A DNA stretch of 64,000 nt from Corynebacterium cystitidis. GTDB taxonomy: Bacteria; Actinomycetota; Actinomycetes; Mycobacteriales; Mycobacteriaceae. The position numbers and the translations under genes are program-made. Where the stretch lies: positions 930,001 through 994,000 of the forward strand of contig NZ_LT906473.1 of assembly GCF_900187295.1 (NCBI RefSeq), in the 5' to 3' direction. A model generated the notes under the pieces. That model saw only the letters and a program-made list of their open reading frames with translations. It ran no database searches and was not told the DNA's origin. This document shows positions 54,334 through 63,809 of the stretch, in pieces (the first letter of the stretch is position 1; every line of letters starts with the position of its first letter).

Positions 54334-54371
54334 TAATTCCATTGTCTTGGCAGGATCCTGTAATGGAATCC

Positions 54372-54447
54372 TGGAGCGGATGACGAGACTCGAACTCGCG
54401 ACCCTCACCTTGGCAAGGTGATGCGCTACCAACTGCGCTACATCCGC
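54372..54447 (-). tRNA. tRNA-Gly(GCC), copy 3
   Basis: Identical to copies 1 and 2, with CCA. It is the first gene of the minus-strand array; a TATTAT -10 lies just upstream (minus strand, 54459-54464), with a TTGCGT -35 candidate at 54484-54489. Confidence 0.97.
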
Positions 54448-54728
54448 TTGCACCGCAGATAATAGCCGATTGTGGCTGAGGCCACGCAATGACGCGGTGC
54501 GAATCAAAACTTTAGCTTGACGGGCAGCTGATACACAAATCGACTGGTCATCGAGTATCTAAAAGTTGCTCTGCCACGGTGGAGGTTAATAGTCAAATGA
54601 CAGTAATGTGGTTCGCTCAGAGACCGTCGATTTAGTGTGTACCGCAAGACGGAGGGCTCCGGTGGCCTGCTGATTAGGTACTTGATGGAGCTTCGGACTA
54701 ATGTTTGTTTACGTCCGAAGGGGCCGTT
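54448..54728. other. Gene-free stretch between divergent tRNA genes
   Basis: No credible reading frame. It holds the likely promoter of the minus-strand tRNA array near 54459-54489, and an eight-base perfect inverted repeat CTTCGGAC / GTCCGAAG (54691-54698 against 54713-54720) directly upstream of tRNA-Val(CAC), which may be a leader hairpin or a regulatory site. Confidence 0.6.
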
Positions 54729-54803
54729 GGTCCTATGGCTCAGTGGAAGAGCGTTCCGTTCACACCGGAAAGGTCGCTGGTTCGATCCCAGCTAGGACCA
54801 CCA
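54729..54803 (+). tRNA. tRNA-Val(CAC)
   Basis: Cloverleaf with acceptor GGTCCTA/TAGGACC, anticodon loop TTCACAC with normal U33, discriminator A and encoded CCA. It is on the opposite strand to the other six tRNA genes. Confidence 0.97.
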
Positions 54804-54809
54804 TACTGC

Positions 54810-54839
54810 ACCCGCCAGCATTGTTGCTGGCGGGTGTTT
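54810..54839 (+). terminator. Terminator after tRNA-Val(CAC)
   Basis: An 11-base perfect stem (54810-54820 against 54825-54835) with a four-base loop, followed by GTTTG, six bases after the tRNA. Confidence 0.9.
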
Positions 54840-55139
54840 GTGCTTCTTGGTGGTCAAACCGTGTTGCTTTTTGGGTTAAGATCGTTTCGGTACTTAAGGA
54901 GCCTTGATTGACCCCTTTCGGGGTTAATTGCAGGTTAACGCGGTGTATCCGGGAACTTTTCTCCCGGTTCTACCGACAACTTACTTGACGCAGTCGGACC
55001 CACTTGGGTGCTAGCGTCGAATATTTACCAGCCATTCGGTAGAGAATTATCTACTGCTAGCTGTACCTCGAGATTTGGTTCCATCATCCGTATGGTTGAA
55101 GGTCAAAGAAGAAATACTGGAATACTAGGAGACTTTTTG
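54840..55139. other. Gene-free leader region upstream of copC
   Basis: No credible gene. Two hairpins are visible: ACCCC-TTTC-GGGGT near 54911-54924, and CCGGGA-ACTTTTC-TCCCGG near 54949-54967. A promoter candidate has -35 TTGACG at 54985-54990 and -10 TGCTAGCGT near 55009-55017, leaving a leader of about 115 bases before the copC start. Confidence 0.5.
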
Positions 55140-55700
55140 TTGCGTTCCATCCGCCATACCGTCGCTGTCGCAACCGCTGGGCTGTTCTTAGCGGCGGCTG
55201 CGTTTGCTAGCCCTCTCGCTGCAGCGCACGATTCCGTGATTGGTGGAAGTCCGAGCAATGAAGAAGTTGTCGCTGAATTTCCGGACACGATCACTTTGGA
55301 ATTCTCGGGATATGTCAAGGATGATTTCAATACTTTCGCGGTCTCTGATGCCAAGACCAAAGAAGTGTTGTTTTCCGGAGAACCAACAGTAAATGCGCGT
55401 CTAGTCTCGCTCGACGTGCCCCCTGATGTTGATCCTGGTCCGGGCGAATACCGTGTTGGATTCCAGATTACCTCGTCCGATGGGCATGCCACCAGAGGTA
55501 TGACCACCTTCACGGTGGCAGGTGAGTCGAGCCAGCAGGAAGATAATGCTGACAGCTCGGCTCCGAGCAAGCCGGAAGCGTCTGCACCGGACACTGTCGA
55601 GACAGACTCGTCCTTTCCCTGGGGCTTAATCGTGGGAGCGGGGCTTGCTGTTGTCCTCAGTGCTGGAGCGATAATCGCTGCGGCTGGTAAACGTCGTTAA
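55140..55700 (+). CDS. copC: CopC-domain copper resistance protein, membrane-anchored
   Basis: An exported copper-binding protein of 186 residues. A signal peptide (residues 1-29, ending PLAAA) leaves His30 as the mature N-terminus, the expected first ligand of CopC, followed by a beta-barrel domain with the SDGHATRG histidine. A Ser/Pro/Glu linker leads to a C-terminal transmembrane helix and the GKRR stop-transfer end. The start is a TTG at 55140, nine bases after AGGAG; the frame extends further upstream without a site. C. glutamicum has copC next to the same two genes. Confidence 0.85.
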   Translation: MRSIRHTVAVATAGLFLAAAAFASPLAAAHDSVIGGSPSNEEVVAEFPDTITLEFSGYVKDDFNTFAVSDAKTKEVLFSGEPTVNARLVSLDVPPDVDPGPGEYRVGFQITSSDGHATRGMTTFTVAGESSQQEDNADSSAPSKPEASAPDTVETDSSFPWGLIVGAGLAVVLSAGAIIAAAGKRR

Positions 55701-55736
55701 GTTCCTACCAACCCAAAATACAAGGAGAGAATCCCT

Positions 55737-56306
55737 ATGAACCGCCGTCTTGCTGCTGGTGCAGCCCTGATCGCTGCATCCCTAACAATCGCTGCCTGCG
55801 GAAACGACACGGATTCGACCACCGAGACCACCGAAGAAACCACTACAGAGACCGCCGAGGTTGCTGCGGGGCAGGACGTCACACTGGAGGATCCTGTTGT
55901 TCGCGCAATGGAGGCTGGTAAGGGCATGACTGGTGTTTTCGGAACCCTGACTAACCACACTGACGAGGACATCAATATCGTTGAGTTCTCCACGGACCTC
56001 GGAGCGACGATGTATGAGCTTCATGAGACTGTCGATGGCATTATGCAGGAGGTCGAAGGCGGCTTCGTTGTTCCTGCGAACGGCACCTACGTCCTAGAAC
56101 CAGGCGCTGATCACTTCATGATTATGGGCTATGACGAGGCGATCGAAGCTGGCGACACCATCAACGTTTCTTTCAAGGATGCTGATGGCAATGAGTACAC
56201 CGTCGAGGATGTCCCAGTACGCACTTTGATTCCTGGTGAGGAAAACTACGGCGAGGACGGCCAGTTGACTGGCCACCAGCCGGGCCACGATATGCATGGC
56301 CACTAA
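55737..56306 (+). CDS. PCuAC-type copper chaperone lipoprotein
   Basis: A 189-residue exported lipoprotein: lipobox IAAC at 18-21, then a Thr/Glu-rich linker. The cupredoxin-like PCuAC domain carries metal-ligand segments YELHETVDGIM and GADHFMIMGY, matching the H(M)x10Mx21HxM pattern that binds Cu(I) for delivery to cytochrome oxidase. The C-terminus ends in a His/Met tail (GHQPGHDMHGH) that may bind more copper. AAGGAG precedes the ATG, 36 bases after copC. Confidence 0.88.
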   Translation: MNRRLAAGAALIAASLTIAACGNDTDSTTETTEETTTETAEVAAGQDVTLEDPVVRAMEAGKGMTGVFGTLTNHTDEDINIVEFSTDLGATMYELHETVDGIMQEVEGGFVVPANGTYVLEPGADHFMIMGYDEAIEAGDTINVSFKDADGNEYTVEDVPVRTLIPGEENYGEDGQLTGHQPGHDMHGH

Positions 56307-56375
56307 ATGGAGCCTGGGGCTCCATCCAACCAAGTAGTCACTATCGTTAGAAACGCTACGGAGGGGTAGAAGAAC

Positions 56376-57659
56376 ATGTCCATATCGCGTCGAGGTTTCA
56401 TCACCGGCACAGCCGTAACTGCTAGTTCCGCAGTAGCTTTATCCGGTGCCCACAAGGCTTTTGCCGGGGCCAAGGAGCCAGCTGCAGACAATGCTGAAGA
56501 CAATGACAATACTGTCACTGAATCCGGCGATAGTGCCGATGTGGACTTTCGCTTGACTGAGGCAACCGTCGAATTTGATGGCCCTCATCAAGCTGGCATT
56601 TCTACCCCTCCGCAGGCCAATCTCAACCTTCTAGCATTTAATGTGAAGGAAAGTGTGGATCGTGCTGGCCTCACGCGGTTGATGCGCCTGTGGACTGAGG
56701 ACGCTCGAGCACTCTGCTCGGGTGAGACGCCTTTAGGTTCTTTGGAACCGGAAATGGTCCAGATCCCGGCGAACCTCACCATTACGTGTGGTTTTGGCCC
56801 GCGAGTGTTCGACATAGCCGGGCTTAACGACGAGAAACCTTACTGGCTGGAACCTCTTCCAGAGTTTTCTCGCGATGAATTAGATGAAAAATGGGGGCAA
56901 TCGGATTTGGTACTCCAGATCTGTTCCGATGATCCCACTATGGCAAGCCATGCTATGCGCCATATGGTGCGGGCCGGAATGGACTATGTTGAAACAGGCT
57001 GGTTGCAACAGGGTTTCCTCCATGCGGACGGATCAATGCCGGATTCGTCGACTCCGCGCAATTTGTTCGGCCAGGTGGATGGCACGGTTAACCCGCGGAC
57101 CGACGAAGAGTTCGCCGAGCAGGTGTGGGTTGATGAGGGGGAAGACTTCGAAATCGGAGGTACCTCTATGATTGTGCGCCGCATCAATATGAACTTGGAT
57201 ACGTGGGAAATGCTTGATCGTGTCTCGCGAGAGGAATCCATGGGCCGCAAGCTTGCCAACGGCGCGCCGTTGACCGGCGAGGATGAGTTCGATGACCCCG
57301 ACTTTGACGCCACCGATCAGTATGGATTGCCAGTGATCGACCGCAATTCTCATATTGCGCGTTCGACAGCACCCGCAGATCATCCAGAGCAACGGATCAA
57401 GCGTCGCCCTTATAATTACGACATCCAGCCGGATCCTGCATCGGGGCAGCTTTCTAATGCTGGCTTGATCTTTATCTGTTTTCAAAAAGATCCGGTTACA
57501 CAATATATTCCGATTCAGCAACGCCTTGATGAAGCCGATCGTCTGAATGAGTGGATTAGCCACATTGGCTCTGCGGTGTATTGGATCCCACCTGGTGTTT
57601 CTGTGGACGGCGACCGAGATGAGTTTTGGGCGCAACGCTTGCTGGAAAAAGACGCGTAA
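56376..57659 (+). CDS. Tat-exported Dyp-type peroxidase (EfeB-like)
   Basis: A 427-residue heme peroxidase. The Tat signal SRRGFITG sits at 4-11 with an ALSGAHKAFA cleavage region near 30. The DyP signature GxxDG is present as FGQVDGTVNP, and the proximal heme ligand is the His in DRNSHIARSTA. EfeB-type enzymes act outside the cell in iron or heme handling and peroxide removal. GGAGG precedes the ATG. It is third in the copC-PCuAC-dyp block, and probably shares its transcript. Confidence 0.9.
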   Translation: MSISRRGFITGTAVTASSAVALSGAHKAFAGAKEPAADNAEDNDNTVTESGDSADVDFRLTEATVEFDGPHQAGISTPPQANLNLLAFNVKESVDRAGLTRLMRLWTEDARALCSGETPLGSLEPEMVQIPANLTITCGFGPRVFDIAGLNDEKPYWLEPLPEFSRDELDEKWGQSDLVLQICSDDPTMASHAMRHMVRAGMDYVETGWLQQGFLHADGSMPDSSTPRNLFGQVDGTVNPRTDEEFAEQVWVDEGEDFEIGGTSMIVRRINMNLDTWEMLDRVSREESMGRKLANGAPLTGEDEFDDPDFDATDQYGLPVIDRNSHIARSTAPADHPEQRIKRRPYNYDIQPDPASGQLSNAGLIFICFQKDPVTQYIPIQQRLDEADRLNEWISHIGSAVYWIPPGVSVDGDRDEFWAQRLLEKDA

Positions 57660-57834
57660 CGACGACGCCTTTTCTGGTCGGAATTAGGGGCCTGCTCCGG
57701 TGCAATTATTAGTAGGGGAGTAGACTGGTTCCGGCGACCCTGAGCAGACGTAGTTGAGGGTCTTTCTTGCTAGCACAGCGTGCGCGGCCAGGTATGCCGC
57801 GGACGCGCGAGCGCAAAGGAGCGCACCGATAATC

Positions 57835-59901
57835 ATGGCCACCGAATCCGCCCTGGCACCAGCCACCTACGCACCTTTTACTGTTCCTGCGGGTACTCCC
57901 GTCGGGGCTGCTATGCGGGCATTGGAGCTTCCCAATAAGGGCCCTGACGCAGTCGTTGTTGTCAAAGATGAAGAAGGCAACCTGAAGGACCTTTCCCACG
58001 TTCCAGAGGCAGACGGTGAATACACGCCGATTGCAGCTTCGAGCGAAGAAGGCCGCGGTGTAATCCGGCACTCGTGTGCGCATGTGTTGGCGCAAGCAGT
58101 CCAGGCTGAATTTCCCGGCACTAAACTCGGCATCGGTCCTGCTATCGAGAACGGTTTCTACTACGACTTTGACGTCAAGGAGCCGTTTACTCCTGAGGAT
58201 CTGAAAACCATTGAGCGCCGGATGAAGAAGATCATCAAGTCCGGCCAGAAGTTTGAGCGTGGTGTCTACGATTCAAATGAACACGCCGCTGAGCAGCTTA
58301 AAGACGAACCCTACAAACTGGAACTGGTCGCGGATAAAGGCAATGTGGATCCTGATTCGGACGAAGCAACCGAGGTCGGCGGAGGCGAGCTGACTTACTA
58401 CGACAACGTTAACCCGCGTTCCGGTGAGGTGGAGTGGTCGGATCTATGCCGTGGTCCTCATGTGCCGACAACCAAATACATCCCAGCTTTCGCCTTGACC
58501 CGTGCGTCAGCCGCGTACTGGCGTGGAGACCAGGCTAATGCCGGCCTCCAGCGGGTGTACGGTACCGCCTGGGAATCGAAAGAAAAGCTTGATGAGTACC
58601 AGGTGATGATGGAGGAAGCGGAAAAACGCGACCACCGCCGTCTTGGTTCTGAGCTTGACCTGTTCTCTTTCCCCGATGAGATCGGTTCTGGTTTCCCAGT
58701 TTTCCATCCCAATGGCGGCATTGTGCGGTTGGAGATGGAGGAGCATTCGCGGCGTCGCCATATCGACGCTGGGTATAGCTTCGTAAACACTCCGCATATC
58801 ACCAAGGGTGACCTGTTTAAGAAGTCTGGTCACTTGGAGTGGTACTCAGATGGGATGTTCCCACCTATGCAGCTGGATGGCGAGACCGATGATGAAGGCA
58901 ACGTGACAAAGCCGGCACAGGATTACTATGCCAAACCGATGAACTGCCCAATGCATAATCTTATCTATGCATCCCGTGGACGCTCCTACCGGGAGCTTCC
59001 ACTCCGACTTTTCGAGTTCGGCACGGTGTACCGCTACGAGAAGTCTGGCGTGATTCACGGCCTGACCCGAGCACGTGGGTTCACGCAAGATGACGCTCAC
59101 ATCTACTGCACGGAGGACCAGCTGGAAGAGGAACTCACCAGCGTTCTTGAGTTCATTATCTCCTTGCTGCGTGACTATGGTTTGGATGATTTTTATCTCG
59201 AGTTGTCCACGAAGGACCCAGAGAAGTTCATTGGAGATGATGAGGTGTGGGAGCGTTCGACCAATATTTTGCAGACCGTCGCTGAAAAGTCTGGCCTTGA
59301 GCTTGTCCCGGACCCAGCGGGTGCAGCGTTTTACGGCCCGAAGATTTCTGTGCAGGCGCGCGACGCTATTGGGCGGACCTGGCAGATGTCTACAGTCCAG
59401 CTGGACTTCAATCTGCCTGAGCGCTTTGAGCTGGAGTACACCGCTTCCGATGGCGCGAAGCATCGCCCAATCATGATTCACCGCGCGCTCTTCGGCTCGA
59501 TTGAGCGTTTCTTCGCCGTGTTGCTGGAGCACTATGCTGGGGCGTTTCCCGCGTGGTTAGCTCCACACCAGGTTATGGGTATTCCGGTCGCCGACGATTT
59601 TTCCCCACATTTGGAGAAAATTATGTCTGAACTCCGCAGCCGTGGAATCCGCGCCGATGTTGATACTTCTGCTGATCGGATGCAGAAGAAGATCCGCAAC
59701 CACACACAGGCTAAGGTCCCATTCATGCTCTTGGCCGGTGGTCGCGATGTGGAGGCGGACGCTGTGAGTTTCCGATTCCTCGATGGTTCGCAGGTGAATG
59801 GTGTTCCAGTCGATGAGGCGATCGGTATCATTGAGGAGTGGATCTGCGAGCGAAACAATGATCAACCCAGCGAGGAAACGATTGCCACGCGACGTGCATA
59901 A
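57835..59901 (+). CDS. thrS: Threonyl-tRNA synthetase
   Basis: ThrRS charges tRNA-Thr. The 688-residue protein has an N-terminal TGS domain, the editing domain with [12 protein letters not shown] and YYDFD, the class II core (motif 2 [35 protein letters not shown] by position about 410-445, with the zinc Cys in MNCPMH) and a C-terminal anticodon-binding domain. The ATG at 57835 follows a somewhat distant AAAGGAG; 27 more codons are open upstream. The 170-base leader holds no T-box that I can see. Confidence 0.95.
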   Translation: MATESALAPATYAPFTVPAGTPVGAAMRALELPNKGPDAVVVVKDEEGNLKDLSHVPEADGEYTPIAASSEEGRGVIRHSCAHVLAQAVQAEFPGTKLGIGPAIENGFYYDFDVKEPFTPEDLKTIERRMKKIIKSGQKFERGVYDSNEHAAEQLKDEPYKLELVADKGNVDPDSDEATEVGGGELTYYDNVNPRSGEVEWSDLCRGPHVPTTKYIPAFALTRASAAYWRGDQANAGLQRVYGTAWESKEKLDEYQVMMEEAEKRDHRRLGSELDLFSFPDEIGSGFPVFHPNGGIVRLEMEEHSRRRHIDAGYSFVNTPHITKGDLFKKSGHLEWYSDGMFPPMQLDGETDDEGNVTKPAQDYYAKPMNCPMHNLIYASRGRSYRELPLRLFEFGTVYRYEKSGVIHGLTRARGFTQDDAHIYCTEDQLEEELTSVLEFIISLLRDYGLDDFYLELSTKDPEKFIGDDEVWERSTNILQTVAEKSGLELVPDPAGAAFYGPKISVQARDAIGRTWQMSTVQLDFNLPERFELEYTASDGAKHRPIMIHRALFGSIERFFAVLLEHYAGAFPAWLAPHQVMGIPVADDFSPHLEKIMSELRSRGIRADVDTSADRMQKKIRNHTQAKVPFMLLAGGRDVEADAVSFRFLDGSQVNGVPVDEAIGIIEEWICERNNDQPSEETIATRRA

Positions 59902-60493
59902 CAACGCAGAGAAACCGGCGGCGTACATAGACACCGGTGTGGGTGAAGAAGACCGGTTGCAACGGCTGTGGGCGCCATACCGTGCCGCGTATATAGCGGA
60001 CGTACCGCAGAAAGACGAAGAGCGAGGTCCGTTCGTCGTTGCTGCCGAGATGGACGATGAGGAAGCCTTGATTGTCGCTCGTGGCTCCAGCGTGTACGCA
60101 CTGCTCAATCTTTATCCGTACAACTCTGGCCACCTCATGGTTGTTCCGTACCGGAAGGTAGCGAACCTCGAGGATCTGACGGATGAGGAAACTGCCGAAC
60201 TTATGGAGTTTGCCAAGCTTGCTGTGCGGACTTTGAAACGGGTGTCGCACCCAGAATCTATCAACGTGGGCCTGAATTTGGGACGTTCGGCTGGTGGCTC
60301 GGTGGGTGACCACCTGCACCTCCATATCGTTCCACGGTGGACGGGAGACTCTAACTTCATGACAGTTCTCGGAGAAACAAAAGTATTCCCGGAGCTGCTG
60401 CGGGATACCCGCAAGTTACTGGCTGAAGCATGGAGTGAGCTTGTCGACGACGACCGCTTGGCTGCCCAGGAGAAGGGGAGAGACAATGCTTAG
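59858..60493 (+). CDS. HIT-family hydrolase
   Basis: A 211-residue nucleotide-binding hydrolase with the histidine triad [12 protein letters not shown] near residue 150, and the [14 protein letters not shown] strand before it. M. tuberculosis Rv2613c, an Ap4A phosphorylase, lies in the same place between thrS and pgsA, and this protein is a likely orthologue. The ATG at 59858 overlaps the end of thrS by 44 bases; a GTG at 59894 is an alternative. Confidence 0.88.
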   Translation: MINPARKRLPRDVHNNAEKPAAYIDTGVGEEDRLQRLWAPYRAAYIADVPQKDEERGPFVVAAEMDDEEALIVARGSSVYALLNLYPYNSGHLMVVPYRKVANLEDLTDEETAELMEFAKLAVRTLKRVSHPESINVGLNLGRSAGGSVGDHLHLHIVPRWTGDSNFMTVLGETKVFPELLRDTRKLLAEAWSELVDDDRLAAQEKGRDNA

Positions 60494-61136
60494 CGTGCAT
60501 GGCAGGAAGCCCGCAGCTGTTGTTGTTGAGCCAATCGCCCGGGGTTTCCTGCGTATTGGTCTTACCCCCAATGTAGTGACGGTGGTCGGCGCGGCGCTCA
60601 CGGTCGCGGTGGCGGTTGTTCTCATTCCCACTGATCATCTGGTATTGGCTGCGATTCTTTCGGCAGTTTTTTCTGCTTTTGACATGGTAGATGGCACGAT
60701 GGCGCGGCTTCGAGGTGGTGGTACCGCTTTCGGTGCCACATTAGACGCCAGTTGTGATCGGATTACTGACGGAGCGCTATTCGCCGCCATTACCTACTGG
60801 CTGGTATTCGTCGATTCTGCCCACCCAGCTACCGTCGCGGTCTCCCTGGTTGTTATCGTTACGTCGCAGATCATTAGCTATGTGAAAGCCCGTGGCGAAG
60901 CAGGTGGACTGCGCATGGTTGGGGGGTTGATTGAACGTCCTGAAAGGCTAATTCTGGGATTGGGTGGCCTGGCTCTGGAAGGATTCGGCATGCCTTTTGC
61001 CATCGAGGTGAGTTTGTGGCTTCTTGCCGTCGGCTCCGTGTTTACCGTGATCCAGCGCCTGGTAATCGCCTCTCTTGATGAGAATTCTCAAGCCCGGGTC
61101 TGCGCTCCAGCGGGTACTGTTGAGGAAGAGGATTAG
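60486..61136 (+). CDS. pgsA: Phosphatidylinositol phosphate synthase
   Basis: A CDP-alcohol phosphotransferase that joins CDP-diacylglycerol and inositol 3-phosphate, the first step to phosphatidylinositol. The 216-residue membrane protein has the full motif D66..D69-G70..A73-R74..G83..D87..D91 (in DMVDGTMARL and FGATLDASCDRITDG). It overlaps the HIT stop by eight bases, with GGGGAGAG upstream. Position with PatA and PimA genes supports inositol 3-phosphate as substrate over glycerol 3-phosphate. Confidence 0.92.
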   Translation: MLSVHGRKPAAVVVEPIARGFLRIGLTPNVVTVVGAALTVAVAVVLIPTDHLVLAAILSAVFSAFDMVDGTMARLRGGGTAFGATLDASCDRITDGALFAAITYWLVFVDSAHPATVAVSLVVIVTSQIISYVKARGEAGGLRMVGGLIERPERLILGLGGLALEGFGMPFAIEVSLWLLAVGSVFTVIQRLVIASLDENSQARVCAPAGTVEEED

Positions 61137-61141
61137 ACACT

Positions 61142-62062
61142 GTGGCTTTTCGTCTACCTACCACTGAAGATTTATCGGCAGCGGGTTATTTAGCTGGGTG
61201 GAAGTTAATCGGGAAGCTTCCACAATCCTGGGTGGCAGCATTGTTTAACTGGGGTGCGGATCAGGTTTCCAAAGATGGGGCGGGCATGGACATGCTGCGT
61301 CGCAATCTAACCCGTGTGGTGGGAGCGCACAATGTCACTCGTGACCTTGTCCGTGCCTCAGTTCGGTCTTACGCACGGTATTGGCGTGAGGCCTTTCGTC
61401 TTCCGCGTTTGGCGGGGGATCCTGATCTTATTGCGAAGATTAGTGAGGGGACGGTGGGCCGTGAGCTTCTCGACGAGTCACTGGCTCGAGGCAAAGGCGT
61501 GATTCTTACGCTTCCTCACTCTGGCAACTGGGATATGGCCGGCATGTGGTTGCATACTCACTATGGGCAGTTCACTACGGTGGCTGAGCGGGTGAAACCG
61601 GCGGTACTTTTCGACGCTTTTGTGGATTTTCGTGAGTCTCTTGGCTTTGAGGTTCTGGCACTTACAGGTTCTGCGACTCCACCGTTTCAACGTTTGAAGG
61701 ACGTTCTTGAGGCAGGGGGAATTGTGTGCCTGCTCGGTGAGCGAGACCTTACAGCACGTGGGGTGCCTGTCTCGTTTTTCGGAGAAACTACCACAATGCC
61801 TGCTGGCCCAGCTCAGTTGGCTATTGAGACTGGGGCGGCGTTGCACGCTGTGCACTGTTGGTTTACTGGTACAGACTCGGATCCAGGCTGGGGGCTGTCA
61901 GCTTCGGCACCGATTGAGGTCACTTCGTTGGAGGAAACCACGCAGCGTGTCGCTGATCTTTTTGCCGCCAATATCGCAGCTCATCCGGAGGATTGGCATA
62001 TGCTCCAACCGCAGTGGCCGGTGGACAAAAAGCAGCGAAGAACATCAAACGTGGGGGAGTAA
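61142..62062 (+). CDS. patA: Phosphatidylinositol mannoside acyltransferase (PatA-like)
   Basis: A membrane-bound lysophospholipid-type acyltransferase that transfers palmitate to the mannose of PIM1 or PIM2. The 306-residue protein has the HxxxxD motif His126-Asp131 in LPHSGNWD, and an acidic residue in LLGERDL near 200. It lies between pgsA and pimA as in M. tuberculosis (Rv2611c). The start is GTG at 61142, five bases after the pgsA stop. Confidence 0.9.
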   Translation: MAFRLPTTEDLSAAGYLAGWKLIGKLPQSWVAALFNWGADQVSKDGAGMDMLRRNLTRVVGAHNVTRDLVRASVRSYARYWREAFRLPRLAGDPDLIAKISEGTVGRELLDESLARGKGVILTLPHSGNWDMAGMWLHTHYGQFTTVAERVKPAVLFDAFVDFRESLGFEVLALTGSATPPFQRLKDVLEAGGIVCLLGERDLTARGVPVSFFGETTTMPAGPAQLAIETGAALHAVHCWFTGTDSDPGWGLSASAPIEVTSLEETTQRVADLFAANIAAHPEDWHMLQPQWPVDKKQRRTSNVGE

Positions 62063-62065
62063 GCC

Positions 62066-63154
62066 GTGCGGATTGGAATTGTGTGCCCTTATTCCTTCGA
62101 CGAACCTGGCGGGGTTCAAGCTCATATCCTTGACTTGGCGGAGGTTTTTCGCTCGCAGGGGCATTACGTGGGTGTTCTCGGCCCAGCATCTGCAGGTACC
62201 GATGTGCCAGAGTATGTCACCAAAGGCGGAGGGTCTGTCCCGATCCGCTATAACGGTTCGGTGGCCCGGCTCGCTATCGGGCCTCAGGTGATCAGCACGA
62301 CCCGCTGGTTTCTTAACGAAGGACAGTTTGACGTGCTGCATATCCACGAACCGAATTCGCCCAGTTTCTCTATGGCGTCTCTGTTCATCGCAGAGGGGCC
62401 GATAGTTGCTACCTACCATGCATCAGCGGCTTCGTCATGGATCCTCTCACTTGCCCGCCCCCTGCTCCAGCCCAAGCTCGAAAAGATTGGTGGCGGTATT
62501 GCAGTCTCTGAAATGGCGCGTCGCCTGCAAGTAGAAAAGCTCGGCGGCGACCCGGTGCTGATTCCGAATGGTGTGGATACAGCCCGTTTCGCAGCAGCAC
62601 GGCGTCCGCGTGACCCTCACGCCCCTGTGGAGATCGTGTTCTTGGGTAGACTCGATGAATCCCGCAAGGGCCTAGACATCCTTCTTCGCGCGCTGGCTCA
62701 GCTAGATCGGAAGGTCACTGTCACCGTCATCGGTGGGGGCCGCCCGCGCGAGTTTTCCGGCATCAATTTTGTGGGGCGCGTTAGCGATCAGCAGAAGGCA
62801 GAAATTTTGGGGCGTGCTGATATTTACGTTGCCCCCAATACCGGCGGTGAATCCTTCGGCATTGTTCTGGTCGAAGCAATGGCTGCCGGGTGCGCCGTTG
62901 TCGCCAGCGACTTGGAAGCCTTTGCTGCGGTGTGTGACATCACCAGCGAAGAACCCGCTGGAGTGTTGTTCCCTGTCGGAGATGACCATGCGCTCGCGAT
63001 GGCGCTTCGCATGCTTATCGACGATGAGGCGGCCCGTCAGCGACTCATTGAAAGCGGACTTAAGCGCTCCCAACTTTATGACTGGGACACGGTTGCAGCC
63101 AAGGTCATGGCTGTGTATGAGACTGTTGCAGATGGCACGACCGTGCGGGGGTAG
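62066..63154 (+). CDS. pimA: Phosphatidylinositol alpha-mannosyltransferase PimA
   Basis: PimA transfers mannose from GDP-mannose to phosphatidylinositol at the inner face of the membrane. The 362-residue GT4 enzyme shows the N-terminal DEPGGVQAHILDLAEVF loop, the HIHEPNSPSFS segment, and the C-terminal nucleotide-sugar signature GGESFGIVLVEAMAAG with its two glutamates. The GTG at 62066 follows GGGGGAG. Fourth gene of the thrS-pgsA-patA-pimA run. Confidence 0.94.
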   Translation: MRIGIVCPYSFDEPGGVQAHILDLAEVFRSQGHYVGVLGPASAGTDVPEYVTKGGGSVPIRYNGSVARLAIGPQVISTTRWFLNEGQFDVLHIHEPNSPSFSMASLFIAEGPIVATYHASAASSWILSLARPLLQPKLEKIGGGIAVSEMARRLQVEKLGGDPVLIPNGVDTARFAAARRPRDPHAPVEIVFLGRLDESRKGLDILLRALAQLDRKVTVTVIGGGRPREFSGINFVGRVSDQQKAEILGRADIYVAPNTGGESFGIVLVEAMAAGCAVVASDLEAFAAVCDITSEEPAGVLFPVGDDHALAMALRMLIDDEAARQRLIESGLKRSQLYDWDTVAAKVMAVYETVADGTTVRG

Positions 63155-63157
63155 TTG

Positions 63158-63613
63158 GTGGAAACACTGCTGTGGGTGATTCTCGCCGTCCTGATCACCG
63201 TCTTTCTGACGTGGGCGTATGCAACGGCGCAAAGGCTCGACCGTCTTCATGTGCGCGTTGACCGCGCCCGTAATGCCTTAGAGGCGGCGCTAGACCGGAG
63301 GGCAGCGGTTGTCGCCGTGGCTTACCCTGCGGCTGCGTTGGAGGCACGTCGTGTCGAAGAAGCAGGGCTTACTCCCGGAGATTTTTCCACCCGGATCGCG
63401 CGGGAGCGTGATTTGGGTGCACGGCTTCAAAAGATCGGAGCGTCGGAAAGCGCGAAAATAGCGGATGCTGACGCCAGGGTCATGCTTGCACTGCGCTTCT
63501 ACAACGATGCCGTAGCCGATACGCGGGCGCTACGGCTGCGACCCATCGTGCGCATCCTGCGGCTTGGGGGGACCGCCCGGTTACCGGAATTCTTTGAGCT
63601 GGCCGATGCCTGA
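63158..63613 (+). CDS. Small membrane-anchored helical protein (LemA-like)
   Basis: A 151-residue protein with one N-terminal transmembrane helix (about 3-24), followed by a long helical region with NALEAALDRRAAVV, a layout like LemA-type proteins. M. tuberculosis has a conserved membrane protein (Rv2609c) after pimA. The GTG at 63158 begins three bases after the pimA stop, preceded by GGGGG. Function unknown. Confidence 0.72.
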   Translation: METLLWVILAVLITVFLTWAYATAQRLDRLHVRVDRARNALEAALDRRAAVVAVAYPAAALEARRVEEAGLTPGDFSTRIARERDLGARLQKIGASESAKIADADARVMLALRFYNDAVADTRALRLRPIVRILRLGGTARLPEFFELADA

Positions 63614-63809
63614 GCGGCCGGGGACCTGTTCCTGCCGATGAGGGTATCCACGACTGCATCCGGGTCGTTTGGTTGGACAATCGTCATCAGGATCGTAAAC
63701 ACAAGGCGACGAGAATCACTGCCGAATACCGTCACCGGAAATTGGCCTAACACCCCATGATGTCTAACGATACCTGGAATGCAGAAAAAGCCGTGTACCG
63801 TTTCGATGT
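63614..63809. other. Intergenic stretch before the thioesterase gene
   Basis: No credible gene on the plus strand. A minus-strand frame crosses it but overlaps the genes on both sides. A TACCGT box at 63796-63801 stands eight bases before the next ATG, suggesting a leaderless start. Confidence 0.5.

Noticed and set aside
57660..57834. T-box riboswitch upstream of thrS
   Set aside because: I see no T-box consensus (TGGNACCGCG) or antiterminator pair in the leader.
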